Shown one piece after another: positions 36,284 through 45,808 of a DNA stretch of 64,000 bases. Under the pieces are notes generated by a model, which searched no databases, was not told where the DNA came from, and saw only the letters and a program-made list of their open reading frames with translations. Each line of letters opens with the position of its first letter. The stretch's first letter is position 1. The translations under genes were made by a program, and so were the position numbers. Source of the DNA: RGIG3701 sp030530205 (lineage in GTDB: Bacteria > Planctomycetota > Planctomycetia > Pirellulales > Thermoguttaceae); assembly GCA_030530205.1 (NCBI GenBank), contig JAUMVK010000020.1:1-64000 (forward strand). Direction: 5' to 3'.

Positions 36284-37528
36284 TTACAGTTTGATCTCTT
36301 CCGGGAACGGGTTCTTCTTCGAGGCGGCCCACACCCTGTCGATGTAGTCGAGCATGTACTGGTTCTGAAGGAGGTGGATCCAGTACATGCCACGCTCGGT
36401 CAGCGTCTCGCCGCGGCAGAATCCCAGAAGCCGGGCGGTGGAGGCGAGCAGGGCGAGAAGGCCCCGGCGCTTGAGGTCCGGGTCGAGTTTTTTCGGCAAA
36501 TGGCCCGCGTAAAGGTCCCAGTAAAGGCCGTAGAGGGCGGAAAGGTTCGGCGAGAGCGGCATTTCGAGCGAGTACGCGCATTTGCCCTCCCGGATGCGGC
36601 TCATCCACGCCGACGTGTCGAACGTGTTGAACGCGAAAAGGTCCTCCCGGCATGTTCCCGCGCCCGGGCCGAGGCCAACAAACGTGCGGCGCTGCACGGA
36701 GGAAAACGACTCACCGCGCCCGCCCCTGCGAAAACTCCAGACCGAAACGGGCGAGAAACCGTCCAGTTCCATCCGTTTCCACACGAACGCGAAGAATTTC
36801 CGCCGGTTCCGCAGTCGCGGCATGGCGACGCCCTCCTGCCGGAAGAAACGGAAGAGCGGGTAAATCGTGAGCTGGTCCGCCCCGGTCTGGATCGCCTGGC
36901 TGATGTCGCTGGCGAGGTCTCCGATCGATTCGGTATCGGCGTCGTACATCAGATCGACGTTCAGATTCTCGAACCCGGCGCGGGCGGCCATCTCGAGTTT
37001 CCCGCCGTAGGTTTCCGGATGGCCGGCGCGTCCAAGCGTCTTGAGGACGTGGGGGGCGAAACTCTGAACCCCGACGCTCAACTGCGTGACGCCGGCCTGA
37101 AGCAGATTTTCGAGCAGCGGCGCGGTCAGTTCCTCGGCCGAGGTCTCCAGCGCGATGGTCGCCGGCTGGCCGCAGATCAAGGTGAAGTCCCGGATGAAGC
37201 GCGTCAGCCCGTCGCCCGTGCAGGTCGGGGTCCCGCCGCCGATGTAGAACGACCGGCCGTCCACCGAGGCCCCGTTCGCAGCCGCAAGACGCGCCTCGGC
37301 CAGCAGCGCCTCGTAGAAGTCCGGGACTTCCTCCAGGTCGAGCGGCTTCGTGTTGTACGGGCAGTACGCGCAACGGTTCCGGCAGTACGGAATGTGCGCG
37401 TAAAAGTCCTGCGTGCCGCTGGCGGGCGGGAATTCTGACCGCTGAGACGGCCGCATCGTGAACGCTTCACCCTTTTCGCCCGACAAAATGCGCCGGGCCA
37501 CGCCAAGGACCGTTTTTTTCAGTTTCAT
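36284..37528 (-). CDS. HemN/HemW-like radical SAM protein
   Basis: A 414-residue protein with AHIPYCRNRCAYCPY at residues 44-58, the CxxxCxxC iron-sulfur cluster motif, and FYIGGGTPT, a HemN-family SAM-binding phrase. The fourth cysteine typical of HemW after CxxC is absent (YNT instead), so it may be closer to haem-utilisation radical SAM enzymes such as the HutW/ChuW group than to HemW. The cluster motif is otherwise intact. ATG follows a GGAGGAA site. Confidence 0.75.
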   Translation of the reverse strand: MKLKKTVLGVARRILSGEKGEAFTMRPSQRSEFPPASGTQDFYAHIPYCRNRCAYCPYNTKPLDLEEVPDFYEALLAEARLAAANGASVDGRSFYIGGGTPTCTGDGLTRFIRDFTLICGQPATIALETSAEELTAPLLENLLQAGVTQLSVGVQSFAPHVLKTLGRAGHPETYGGKLEMAARAGFENLNVDLMYDADTESIGDLASDISQAIQTGADQLTIYPLFRFFRQEGVAMPRLRNRRKFFAFVWKRMELDGFSPVSVWSFRRGGRGESFSSVQRRTFVGLGPGAGTCREDLFAFNTFDTSAWMSRIREGKCAYSLEMPLSPNLSALYGLYWDLYAGHLPKKLDPDLKRRGLLALLASTARLLGFCRGETLTERGMYWIHLLQNQYMLDYIDRVWAASKKNPFPEEIKL

Positions 37529-37736
37529 GAGTTCCTCCCATTACGGAAAGAAGTTTTCAGCTCCCAGTTTTCTGTTTTCAGTTAAATTCTTCCAATAGAA
37601 ACTGCACGGTCGCAGGCGAGATTGCACGACTGATTCAGTACCAGCCCCGCAATGAACGGAGTCCAGCGACCGAAAATCCTCCGGCGGACCCAGTATCCCG
37701 TGCCGAAAAGCAGGTAACGCATCACCCCGGGAAAAC

Positions 37737-39830
37737 TCATTCGTCAGGATTCCTTTCGTACGTGCCCCGGTTCGGAACAGGGCGCTGCGGGTAATTGCCT
37801 CTCGACGGGTCGCCGGTTTGCGGGCGTTGGGGGTAATTTCCTCTCGACGGTCCGCCGGTCTGCGGGCGCTGCGGGTGATCACCCCTTGATGGACCGTTCG
37901 TCTGCGGGCGCGTTCTAGGCTTTGGCCGCGGTGAGTCGGGCTTCAGGTTCGTGGTGAGGCGGAAGTTTTTGAGCGGCTCGTATCCGCGTTCGGCCATCAG
38001 TTTGTCCCAGTTCTTCGGAAGCTGGATCTTGATCATGACGAAGCCGCCGCCGGGGACGCACAGTTCCTTGTTCCGTGCCGGGTCGCCCGTGACGAGGAAC
38101 GCGCTCTTGCCTTCCTCCATGGCGGGGACCGTATCGAGTGATTCAAACCCGGTCCAGGCGAGCCACGGGGGCGTGAGCGTTTCGGCCGCTCCCTCGGATG
38201 AGGCGATCCGTCGCTCGTGCATCTGGAGGGAGTAATTCTGCGGGTCGAACGCGCTTCCCGGGTTCCCCCAGTAGTTCGCGAACGTGCGGGTCCCGAGCGG
38301 AATACGGGAGGTTTCCTCCACCGCCCGGCAGAGTTCGTCCTTGGACGGGTACACCTGGGCCAGATCGCGTGCCACGCCCTCGGTGATCAGGAAGACGCGG
38401 TACGTGCAGGGCATTCCGCTCGTCAGGGCCATTTGCGATTTCTCCACGGCGTCCCACGCGATCATGTCCTTGATGCGCTCGCCGTCTGAGGTGGCCGGGA
38501 CGAGATTATTCCCCCAGTTGATCGAGGAGCCGGCCGTCAGCGTGGACTCGTCGATCGTGCACCCGTTCTGCATTTGCCACGGTTTCCAGCCCACCGCCAG
38601 CGCGGCCTTTTCGTCTTCGACCAGGCACCACGGCATCAGGTAGCCGAACGTTCCCATGCGGTTTTCCTTCACGTAGTAACCACCGAGATTGAGCATGGCG
38701 AGGTTGAGAAAACGGCCCAGAACGGCATTTTTCGGCTCGTTGATCTGCCCCTGGCCGGCGTCAAAACCGAGCTGCCTCGCGACGGGGCCGTTCAGCCAGC
38801 AGTAAGGGGTCCAGGCGTGCGTCGAAATGAGCGGGCGCCGGAAATCGCCGTCCTTCATCGCCTCGACGTACGCCAGCAAAAGCGGCATAAACTCGGGCGG
38901 GCAGCCGGCCATCACGCCATTCACGGCAACGTGGCGGACCGTCACTTCGCGTTGTGCCTGCGGGATCGCCCCGAGCGACTGGTCGGCCGGAAGGTCGGTG
39001 AACTTCAGAAACTCCGCCACGGCCTCTTGCGTGGGCGGGATGATCGGCAGACCGTCCGTCCAGCCGGAATCGAGAAAAATGCGCTGGATCTCGGTCGCTG
39101 TGCCGGTGATCAGGTAGTCGTCCGCCGTAACTGCTTCCTCTTTGCCGTCGTCCGCAGCTATTTTGCCGGTCAGGCCGGCTTTGATTTTTGGCCAGAGGAT
39201 CTTGCGCGTGTTTTGGATCAGTTCGTCGTGCGTGTGGCTGGCGAACGCGCCGGGGTATTCCGCGACGCAAAGGTGGTCCAGACCGGCCGAGCGTGCCGTG
39301 CTTTTGGCCTGCTTCACGAACCCGGGGCCGGCAATCATCACGGCCGGAATGCCGAGTACCTCAGCCGCGATGCACGAGCCGGTTTCTTTGGGCGTGCAGA
39401 GGCCGCACCCGCCGTTTCCAGAGACGACCGCGTCGATTTTGAATTCCTTCAGCTTTCGCTGGAATTCATCCTTTTCCCGCCGAACGACTCCGGGACGCGG
39501 CCAGGGACCGGCCGAGCCGATTTCGCTCAGAACGTACACTTTCGCAGTCGGGAACTCCTTGAGGATGAGCCGTTTGAGTTCCGGGTGGGTGACGTTTGCC
39601 ATGAAACTGCCGCCGACCAGCGCGATGGTTTTGCCGTCTAAGGACTTAAGGCGTTTTGCGGGGGGGATCGGTTCCACGGCCGAGTCGGGGACGGGCGAGA
39701 GGACTTTCAGCGTCGTCTCTCCACCCAGCGGCAGCGGGCAAAAGCCGTCTTCGCATTCCTCCGCGGCCCTTGCGAAACTGACGGCGAGCAGTCCTGCCAG
39801 CACGATTCCAGCGATAATGGATCGGTTCAT
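37737..39830 (-). CDS. Secreted UGSC-type thiol protein with repetitive tail
   Basis: A 697-residue protein with a signal peptide (ends near AARAAEE, residue 23). The part DAVVSGNGGCGLCTPKET (Cys142, Cys145) and SGWTDGLPIIPPT agree with the UGSC family of (seleno)proteins, here with CGLC in place of the UGSC redox centre. A predicted redox role outside the cytoplasm is inferred. The last about 60 residues consist of three imperfect RPQT-PSRG repeats, probably disordered. GGAGAAAAA precedes the ATG. Confidence 0.65.
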   Translation of the reverse strand: MNRSIIAGIVLAGLLAVSFARAAEECEDGFCPLPLGGETTLKVLSPVPDSAVEPIPPAKRLKSLDGKTIALVGGSFMANVTHPELKRLILKEFPTAKVYVLSEIGSAGPWPRPGVVRREKDEFQRKLKEFKIDAVVSGNGGCGLCTPKETGSCIAAEVLGIPAVMIAGPGFVKQAKSTARSAGLDHLCVAEYPGAFASHTHDELIQNTRKILWPKIKAGLTGKIAADDGKEEAVTADDYLITGTATEIQRIFLDSGWTDGLPIIPPTQEAVAEFLKFTDLPADQSLGAIPQAQREVTVRHVAVNGVMAGCPPEFMPLLLAYVEAMKDGDFRRPLISTHAWTPYCWLNGPVARQLGFDAGQGQINEPKNAVLGRFLNLAMLNLGGYYVKENRMGTFGYLMPWCLVEDEKAALAVGWKPWQMQNGCTIDESTLTAGSSINWGNNLVPATSDGERIKDMIAWDAVEKSQMALTSGMPCTYRVFLITEGVARDLAQVYPSKDELCRAVEETSRIPLGTRTFANYWGNPGSAFDPQNYSLQMHERRIASSEGAAETLTPPWLAWTGFESLDTVPAMEEGKSAFLVTGDPARNKELCVPGGGFVMIKIQLPKNWDKLMAERGYEPLKNFRLTTNLKPDSPRPKPRTRPQTNGPSRGDHPQRPQTGGPSRGNYPQRPQTGDPSRGNYPQRPVPNRGTYERNPDE
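37785..37912. repeat. Tandem repeat of about 51 bp in a gene 3' end
   Basis: Two and a half imperfect copies of a unit around CTCTCGACGG-CGCCGGT-TGCGGGCG. It encodes the Pro/Arg/Gly-rich tail repeats of the UGSC-type protein. Confidence 0.6.
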
Positions 39831-39874
39831 TTTTTTCTCCTTTGTAGTTTCGTTGGTAAATTCAGGATTGAAAA

Positions 39875-40606
39875 CTAATTCTCCAGGCTGAAAAGCTCGG
39901 CTGCGTTGTCGTGGTAGATGCGCCGGAGGGCGTCTTCGGGTAAGTAAGTGGCGCGGGTCTTTTCGATCTCCACGCTCGGTTCATGGAAGGGCGAGTCAAT
40001 CCCGAAAAGGACGCGGTTGGGACCGACCGTCTCGTACGCTTCGCGGATCTTGACGCTCATCGAGGTCCCGGAAGTGTCGAGGTAAATGTTGGGGTAGCGT
40101 CGGGCGACCTTCAGGGCCGCATCAACGTAAACGCCGTGGGCGTGACCCATGTGCAGCATGATGATCGGGACACGCGGATGACGCTCGGCCAGCCACCCGA
40201 TCTGCCACGGGAGCGAAAACGGCGGGTGCCCGCTGTGGATGAAGACCGGAATTCCCAGTTCTTCGGCCAGATCGAGGACCGGATCGACGATCGTGTCGTC
40301 CGCGCAGTAGGCGTCAAAAAGCGGGTGCAGCTTCACGGCCCGGAAGCCCTCGCGCTCCACGTACCGGCGGATTTCGCCGAGGACCTGCGGCTCGCCCGGC
40401 TTGACCCACGCGACCGGGACGATCAGCTCCGGAGCCTTCTGGAACGCGTCGAGAACGGCCTCGTTGTCGTGGCAGTGGGAGCCAGTCAGGAACGTCTTTT
40501 CGATGTTGAACTCGTCCATCTGATCTTTCAGCCGCGCGAGATCAAAGTCAAACCTCGCCCACGAGCCGAAGTTGCCGATATGGGAATGGTCATCGATGAT
40601 TTTCAT
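39875..40606 (-). CDS. TIM-barrel amidohydrolase (amidohydrolase-2 type)
   Basis: A 243-residue protein with DDHSHIG at the start, KLHPLFDAY, IHSGHPP, LHMGHAHG and GIDSPFHEP, the metal-ligand series of amidohydrolase-related enzymes. It starts at 40606 where AAGGACC precedes ATG. The substrate is unknown. It follows the DUF1016 gene by about 70 bases but differs strongly in composition from it. Confidence 0.75.
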   Translation of the reverse strand: MKIIDDHSHIGNFGSWARFDFDLARLKDQMDEFNIEKTFLTGSHCHDNEAVLDAFQKAPELIVPVAWVKPGEPQVLGEIRRYVEREGFRAVKLHPLFDAYCADDTIVDPVLDLAEELGIPVFIHSGHPPFSLPWQIGWLAERHPRVPIIMLHMGHAHGVYVDAALKVARRYPNIYLDTSGTSMSVKIREAYETVGPNRVLFGIDSPFHEPSVEIEKTRATYLPEDALRRIYHDNAAELFSLEN

Positions 40607-40677
40607 CGTCGGTCCTTTTATTGGGTTTATAAAACTCTCTGTTACCTGTTCCATCTTAGTTTTCTAACTTACTTGGA

Positions 40678-41694
40678 TTAATCTTCAAGAAGACCTTGAA
40701 GTTCTTTTTCGAGCTGTTCACGGTTTGGCAGATATAGTTGATATTTACTGACAAACAGATTATTATCAAGCCCTTGAGTTGCATATTCCATCAGTAGTTT
40801 GTCTTTGTATGTACCAAGGACAATACCAACAGGCGGACTGTCTCCATCTGTACAGATTTCATTTTTAAAATAATTTAAGTACAGATTCATCTGTCCAACA
40901 TCTTCGTGTTGGATCTCTTTGTGTTTTAAGTCTATAAGCACATAACATTTCAAAATAACATTATAAAAGACCAAATCTACATAGAAATGTCTGCCGCTAA
41001 GACTAATACGGTATTGTCTGCCTATATACGCAAATCCTTTTCCAAGTTCAAGTAAAAATTTGCTCAAATTTTGTACTAAAGCATTTTCCAAATCACTTTC
41101 TTTGTACATTACAGAGTCTGGAAGCCCTACAAATTCGAGCACGTACGGATCTTTGATAATGTCTTGTGCATTTTGAATTTCCAAGCCTTCTTGCGAAAGA
41201 CGTAAAATTCCTTCTTTGTCTTTGCCAAGCGCAATGCGATGAAAAAGCATACTATCCATTTGTCTTTTAAGTTCTCGAACACTCCAATTATCTTTTTCAC
41301 AAGACTTTGTGTAAAAAGAGATTTCAAGCGGATCGTCAGCTTTGAGGATTTCGATATAATGGCTCCAGCTCAATTTTGCAGACAGCGTCTGTAAAATTGG
41401 GAATGTCAAAAACAGTTTGCGCATTTTGTTTATATTACTGTGGCTGAATCCCCTGCCGTATTTTAAAGATAAATCCCGAGAAAGGTTTTTCAGCAAACTA
41501 CTGCCATATTCAGCGCGTTCATTACCATTCTGTTCATACTCCACAATATACTTTCCTACTTGCCAATAGGTTTCAATAAGGATACTGTTTACGTTTTGGG
41601 CAACTCTATATCGCGAATCTGCCAAAAGCGATCCAATTCTTTCAACAAGTAGAATATAATCTTTTCCAGTTGTTTTTATCTCATTATCTTGCAT
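40678..41694 (-). CDS. DUF1016 (YhcG-like) PD-(D/E)XK nuclease-domain protein
   Basis: A 338-residue protein. The N-terminal part (ETYWQVGKYIVEYEQNG, YGSSLLKNLSRDLS, GFSHSNINKMRKL) and the C-terminal nuclease-like domain (HFYVDLVFYNV, YVLIDLKHKE) match the DUF1016 family; Asp and xDLK are the PD-(D/E)XK residues. Such proteins are linked to mobile or defence regions. It is far more AT-rich than both neighbours, indicating recent transfer as a single-gene island. Confidence 0.85.
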   Translation of the reverse strand: MQDNEIKTTGKDYILLVERIGSLLADSRYRVAQNVNSILIETYWQVGKYIVEYEQNGNERAEYGSSLLKNLSRDLSLKYGRGFSHSNINKMRKLFLTFPILQTLSAKLSWSHYIEILKADDPLEISFYTKSCEKDNWSVRELKRQMDSMLFHRIALGKDKEGILRLSQEGLEIQNAQDIIKDPYVLEFVGLPDSVMYKESDLENALVQNLSKFLLELGKGFAYIGRQYRISLSGRHFYVDLVFYNVILKCYVLIDLKHKEIQHEDVGQMNLYLNYFKNEICTDGDSPPVGIVLGTYKDKLLMEYATQGLDNNLFVSKYQLYLPNREQLEKELQGLLED

Positions 41695-41742
41695 TTACTT
41701 TGCCTTTTTTCTTCATACTTGACGATTTTTTCTATACAGAGT

Positions 41743-42636
41743 TCATTCCCGCTCCGTTAGTATGAACTCTTTAAGCTCCCCGGCGAACGTCAGTCGAGAC
41801 CCCATAAGCGAGTGGCCGGAGTGATACTGCTCGCGCTTGCGTGTCGTGTCGTCGGGCAGGGCGGCCCAGAACGCATCCAACGGCTCGGTCGGGACGGTCA
41901 GGTCGTATTCGCCCGTCACGAGGAAGACCCTTTTCCCCGCAAACGATTTCGCCGCCCGCGTGAAGCGCATATTTTCGGCATTCGCGAAAATGTCCTCCAC
42001 GATGGCGTCGTCCGAGGCGCGGCGCAGGGCGTGCATTCCCTCGCCGATGAGGAAGTTTTTCATTTCTTCTTTCTCCATCCGTCCGGCCATGAAGCCAATG
42101 TCGCAGGGTGCCATGAGCACGACCCCCTTCAGGCCCGGAAGCCGCGCGGCCGCATTGACTGCAGTGTTCCCACCCATCGAATGACCGACGAGCCAGACGG
42201 CAGACGGGTCGATCCCGTACTTCGCGGTCGTTTCGGCACTCATGGCCCAGGACGCCAGATTCTCCGCATCGCGGATGCAGCCCGTGACGGTGTACTCGCC
42301 TTCACTCCCCCACGCGCCGCGGTGGTGCGGAATGACCACGACGATCCCGGCCCGACAAAGCTCGTGGGCCAAGTCGTCCCAGCGGGTGAAGCCGGCAAAC
42401 CCGTGGCAGAAAATGGCGCACGGACGAGTGTTCCCGAACTCCGCAGCAGGAACAAGGACCTGACCATAAATCGTATCCCCCTCACTTTGAAATACAAGCG
42501 CGTCGATCCAGGGGAGTTCCGCCTCGCTTGCGTATTCGCCGTCATTGCCCGGGTGTCCCAAAGCAATATTCAGATTTAAGATCAACGCCAGGGTACAAAA
42601 AGCTGCGGCAACAGTCAGGAATAATTTTTTCATCAT
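41743..42636 (-). CDS. Secreted alpha/beta hydrolase
   Basis: A 297-residue protein with a signal peptide (MMKKLFLTVAAAFCTLALIL). FCHGFAGFTRWDD is the oxyanion region, VGHSMGGN holds the nucleophile Ser, GEYDLTVP the Asp and YHSGHSLMG the His. It is likely an esterase or peptidase-like hydrolase. The substrate is not predictable. Confidence 0.8.
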   Translation of the reverse strand: MMKKLFLTVAAAFCTLALILNLNIALGHPGNDGEYASEAELPWIDALVFQSEGDTIYGQVLVPAAEFGNTRPCAIFCHGFAGFTRWDDLAHELCRAGIVVVIPHHRGAWGSEGEYTVTGCIRDAENLASWAMSAETTAKYGIDPSAVWLVGHSMGGNTAVNAAARLPGLKGVVLMAPCDIGFMAGRMEKEEMKNFLIGEGMHALRRASDDAIVEDIFANAENMRFTRAAKSFAGKRVFLVTGEYDLTVPTEPLDAFWAALPDDTTRKREQYHSGHSLMGSRLTFAGELKEFILTERE

Positions 42637-42706
42637 GATCAGCCTCTTTCTCTATGTTTCTTTTTGTAGCAAAAACTGCCGCTTTTTTTATCTAATTTTT
42701 TTGAGT

Positions 42707-43552
42707 TCACGACAGAAATTCCAGCACGGCGCTCAGGTTTCGTTCGCCCGCGTCCCGGCCGACCTCGTAAACACGCTGCATTTTGTCCGGGTCGTGGCAC
42801 AGACGGGCGATTTCGAGCGTCTTTTCCGGGGCGATGAGGAAAGCGGCTCCAGATTGCACACGGGCGTCGATGTAACTCAGTTCCTCGTTATACGATTCGG
42901 CGCGGCTCATCAGAGCGTCATAGACTTTCGGCCAGCGGCGCAGAAAAAATCTCAGAAGGCGACTTTTCCTTGTTGGGCTTTTCCGGAATCCATGCGGTCG
43001 CGTCGTGATGACAATGTTTCGGTCGTACCCGAGTGACTCAAAAAAACGCAGTGGAATACCATCTGAGATCCCGCCGTCGAGGTACTCGCCGCCGTCAATT
43101 TGCACGGGCTTCGAAACGATCGGCATGGAGGCAGAGGCCTGGATCCACTGGAACGCCTTTTCGTCGGCCTGGTCGATGCGCTGGTACACGGGCCCGCCCG
43201 TTGCGCAGTCCGTGGCCACGAGGTAGAACTCCATCGGATTGGCCTCGAACGCCGCCGCGTCGAAAACGTCCAGTTCCATCGGCAGCTCGCGGTAGCAAAA
43301 GTCGCCGTTGAACAGATCGCCCGTCCGGAAAAGCGACCGCCACGAGCAGTAGCGTGGGTCGCGCGCAAACCGTTTGTTGTAGCGGATGACTCGCCCGATC
43401 TGGCCGCTTTTGTAGTTGCAACCGAAGCAGGCGCCGGCCGAAACGCCGATCAGTCCGTCGAACCGGACGCTGTTTTCCATCAGAACGTCGAGAACGCCGG
43501 CGGTAAAAAGCCCACGCATGGCTCCGCCTTCAAGCACCAGCCCGTTTTTCAT
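42707..43552 (-). CDS. Patatin-like phospholipase
   Basis: A 281-residue protein starting MKNGLVLEGGAMRG (glycine-rich oxyanion loop), with IGVSAGACFG (GxSxG nucleophile) and LDGGISDGIP (catalytic Asp of the DG[AG] motif). It is a predicted Ser/Asp lipid acyl hydrolase. The start at 43552 overlaps the upstream Nudix stop (ATGA), whereas a longer frame would be a shadow of that gene. Confidence 0.85.
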   Translation of the reverse strand: MKNGLVLEGGAMRGLFTAGVLDVLMENSVRFDGLIGVSAGACFGCNYKSGQIGRVIRYNKRFARDPRYCSWRSLFRTGDLFNGDFCYRELPMELDVFDAAAFEANPMEFYLVATDCATGGPVYQRIDQADEKAFQWIQASASMPIVSKPVQIDGGEYLDGGISDGIPLRFFESLGYDRNIVITTRPHGFRKSPTRKSRLLRFFLRRWPKVYDALMSRAESYNEELSYIDARVQSGAAFLIAPEKTLEIARLCHDPDKMQRVYEVGRDAGERNLSAVLEFLS

Positions 43553-44094
43553 TCCGGCTTCCTCATAAGTTTCCAGCAGAACCAAGCGCAAAGGGTTTTG
43601 GAATCGAAAATCGAGCCGTCGCGGATGCCGCTTTCGACCTCTTCCTCGGAGAGAATGACCGGAAAGACGTTTTCGTCGGGGTCCTGGTCCTGGGAGTGGG
43701 CCGTGTCGGAAAGCTCCGCGAAAAAGAGGTGGATGCGCTCCTCGCAATAGCCGGGCGTGCAGATGATCGTCGTGAGGGGCTGGATCTCCGTCACGCCGTA
43801 GCCGGTCTCCTCGGCCGTTTCACGCTTCGCGCCTTCGATCGGGTCCTCTCCGGGTTCCAGCCCGCCCGCAATGGCCTCGATGAGCGCTTCTTCGGCCGGC
43901 TTGCGATACTGCTTCACAAACACGAAATTCCCGTCGGGGCGTCGGGCCAGGATCGCGACGGCGTTTCCGTGACGCACGACTTCACGCTTCGCCTTGCGTC
44001 CATCAGGAAGTTCCACTTCGAGCAGATCCACGCTGACGATCTTGCCCGTGTATTTTCGCTCACATGAGAGCGTTTTTTCGGTCAGGTCTTTCAT
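43549..44094 (-). CDS. Nudix hydrolase, ADP-ribose pyrophosphatase-like
   Basis: A 181-residue protein. The Nudix box GGLEPGEDPIEGAKRETAEE, followed by TGY, fits the GX5EX7REUXEEXGU pattern completely. Length and N-terminal part (KYTGKIVSVDLLEVELPDGR) suggest ADP-ribose or nucleotide-sugar pyrophosphatase. It overlaps both neighbours by 4 bases, so methyltransferase, Nudix and patatin genes form a coupled set. Confidence 0.85.
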   Translation of the reverse strand: MKDLTEKTLSCERKYTGKIVSVDLLEVELPDGRKAKREVVRHGNAVAILARRPDGNFVFVKQYRKPAEEALIEAIAGGLEPGEDPIEGAKRETAEETGYGVTEIQPLTTIICTPGYCEERIHLFFAELSDTAHSQDQDPDENVFPVILSEEEVESGIRDGSIFDSKTLCAWFCWKLMRKPE

Positions 44095-44756
44095 TGATCA
44101 TTCCTTGCAGTTATTTGAAAAGTTACGTTCCCGCCGTCCTTTTTCCGGCCGACGACCGTGTAAATCATCCACGTCAGGTTATACGATTCAAGGACTTCAA
44201 AACCGTTTTTCCTCATCATTTTCTCGATCCCGAAGCGGTTTCGGATCTTGCAATCGCCGCTTCTGAGGAGTTTAAAAAGGATGTGATTGTCAAACCAGCC
44301 TCCCAAACCTCCCAGCCCGGTATCGGCCAGGATGTAAAGACCCCCGGGTTTCAGGACGCGCCAAACCTCGTTCATGGCCTCGCGCTGGTATGGGTAGTGG
44401 TGGAAACTCTGCGAGCAGACGACCACATCAAACGAAGCCTCCGTAAAAGGCAGGTGGTTTGCCGGCCCGACCAGGAATTCCGCGCCGGGAATATTTTTGG
44501 CCCGGGCCATTTCAATCATCCGGGGCGAAATGTCGATCCCGACCCATTCCGAATTTTCTGCGGGTTGCAGAAGCTCGAAAAGGTAACCTGTGCCGCAGCC
44601 GACGTCCAAAAGCCGGGAATACCGGATGGTATTCAGCCGCCGGGCGACGTCGCGGCAGCTTATCTTTCCTTCGCGGGAATAGTACCACGTGTCCCGCTGG
44701 TCGTATTCCGGGGCCTGACGGTCAAAATGTTCACGCGACAGACGTTCGTAATCCAT
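44091..44756 (-). CDS. Class I SAM-dependent methyltransferase
   Basis: A 221-residue protein with LLDVGCGTGYLFELL (SAM motif I), VGIDISP, VVCSQSFHHYP and VLKPGG. GGAGGGA before MDYERL at 44756 decides the start. The target is unknown. Confidence 0.85.
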   Translation of the reverse strand: MDYERLSREHFDRQAPEYDQRDTWYYSREGKISCRDVARRLNTIRYSRLLDVGCGTGYLFELLQPAENSEWVGIDISPRMIEMARAKNIPGAEFLVGPANHLPFTEASFDVVVCSQSFHHYPYQREAMNEVWRVLKPGGLYILADTGLGGLGGWFDNHILFKLLRSGDCKIRNRFGIEKMMRKNGFEVLESYNLTWMIYTVVGRKKDGGNVTFQITARNDQ

Positions 44757-44850
44757 ATAAAATCCCTCCATTGTTATGGTTTGCCGTAAAACAACGGTGG
44801 GGTTGAATTATCCGTTAGCGCGGCACTTGAGGCTGGTTTTCAAATCGGGT

Positions 44851-45795
44851 TCAAGGCATGTAGTTATCGCAGTAGGACAAAACCGCCTTTCGGAATTCCT
44901 CGGTCTTGTCCGGGTCGCTCCACATGCCGTGGTGCGAGTTGGGGAAATCCACGCAGATGTGCGGGACGCCGTTCTTTTCGAGCGCCTCGGTCAGAGCGTC
45001 GCGTTGGTTGATCTTGACGAGGAAGTCCATCCCACCGTAGGCGTAGATCGTCGGAACCGATTTTTTCGTCACGAAACATACGGGCGAAAGGCTTTCCGTG
45101 AATTGGATGGCCTTCGGCTTGCTCAGGTCCGAGGGTCTGACCCGCTTGCCAGTGAGGAAGGCAAGAAGCGATGCGCAGTCTTTCGCGCCCAGGGTCTTCT
45201 CGGTGAAATCACACGGGCCGACCTTCTCGAACACGAACGCGATCGGGATCGGCGACTCTTCCGCCCGGGAGTACGAGTAGAGCAGGGCGAGGTGCCCGCC
45301 AGCCGAAACACCGGCCAGAGCGATTTTGGACGTCTGGTAGCCGTCCGCGGTCAGTTTTTCCTTGATGGCGCCAATGCACTCGGTGATCTCGTTCAGCATC
45401 GTGGGAATGGTCACTTCAGGATGGTCTTTGGAAAGAAGCGAGTATTCGAGCGTGGCCGTCACGCAGTTGTGTTTCGCGTAGTACTTGCAGGCGTAGGCGA
45501 CGTCGTACCGGGAGCCCTCTTTCCAGGCGCCGCCGTGGATGAAGAGCAGCAGGCGCACGGGGGCGTCCTTCTTCAGATCCTTCGGGAGATACATGTCGTA
45601 CTGGAGGTTCTTTTCTTTGTCATAGACCAGATTCGGAATGTACTGCCCGTCCTCCTCGGACCACGTTTCCATGTAACCGGCGTTTTGGGCGTACTGCTTC
45701 ATCTGCTCCTCGGTAGTGCAGCCACCGGTCAATACCGCCGAAACCGCCAGAGTCAGCAAAACGCAAATGTTCAACATGATTCTTGGTTTTCTCAT
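44851..45795 (-). CDS. Lipoprotein alpha/beta hydrolase (esterase)
   Basis: A 314-residue protein. ATG at 45795 is preceded by AGGAG. The signal ends in a lipobox LTGGC, so it is a membrane-anchored lipoprotein. FIHGGAWKEGS (HGG oxyanion), AGVSAGGHLA (nucleophile Ser) and PNSHHGMW (His) resemble carboxylesterases of the HSL or feruloyl-esterase-like groups. Confidence 0.8.
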   Translation of the reverse strand: MRKPRIMLNICVLLTLAVSAVLTGGCTTEEQMKQYAQNAGYMETWSEEDGQYIPNLVYDKEKNLQYDMYLPKDLKKDAPVRLLLFIHGGAWKEGSRYDVAYACKYYAKHNCVTATLEYSLLSKDHPEVTIPTMLNEITECIGAIKEKLTADGYQTSKIALAGVSAGGHLALLYSYSRAEESPIPIAFVFEKVGPCDFTEKTLGAKDCASLLAFLTGKRVRPSDLSKPKAIQFTESLSPVCFVTKKSVPTIYAYGGMDFLVKINQRDALTEALEKNGVPHICVDFPNSHHGMWSDPDKTEEFRKAVLSYCDNYMP

Positions 45796-45808
45796 AATAA
45801 TACTCCTT

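Noticed and set aside
36374..39641. Several long + strand frames in the GC-rich backbone
   Set aside because: They lie opposite to well-supported radical SAM and UGSC-type genes and have biased Arg/Pro/Ala composition typical of antisense frames.
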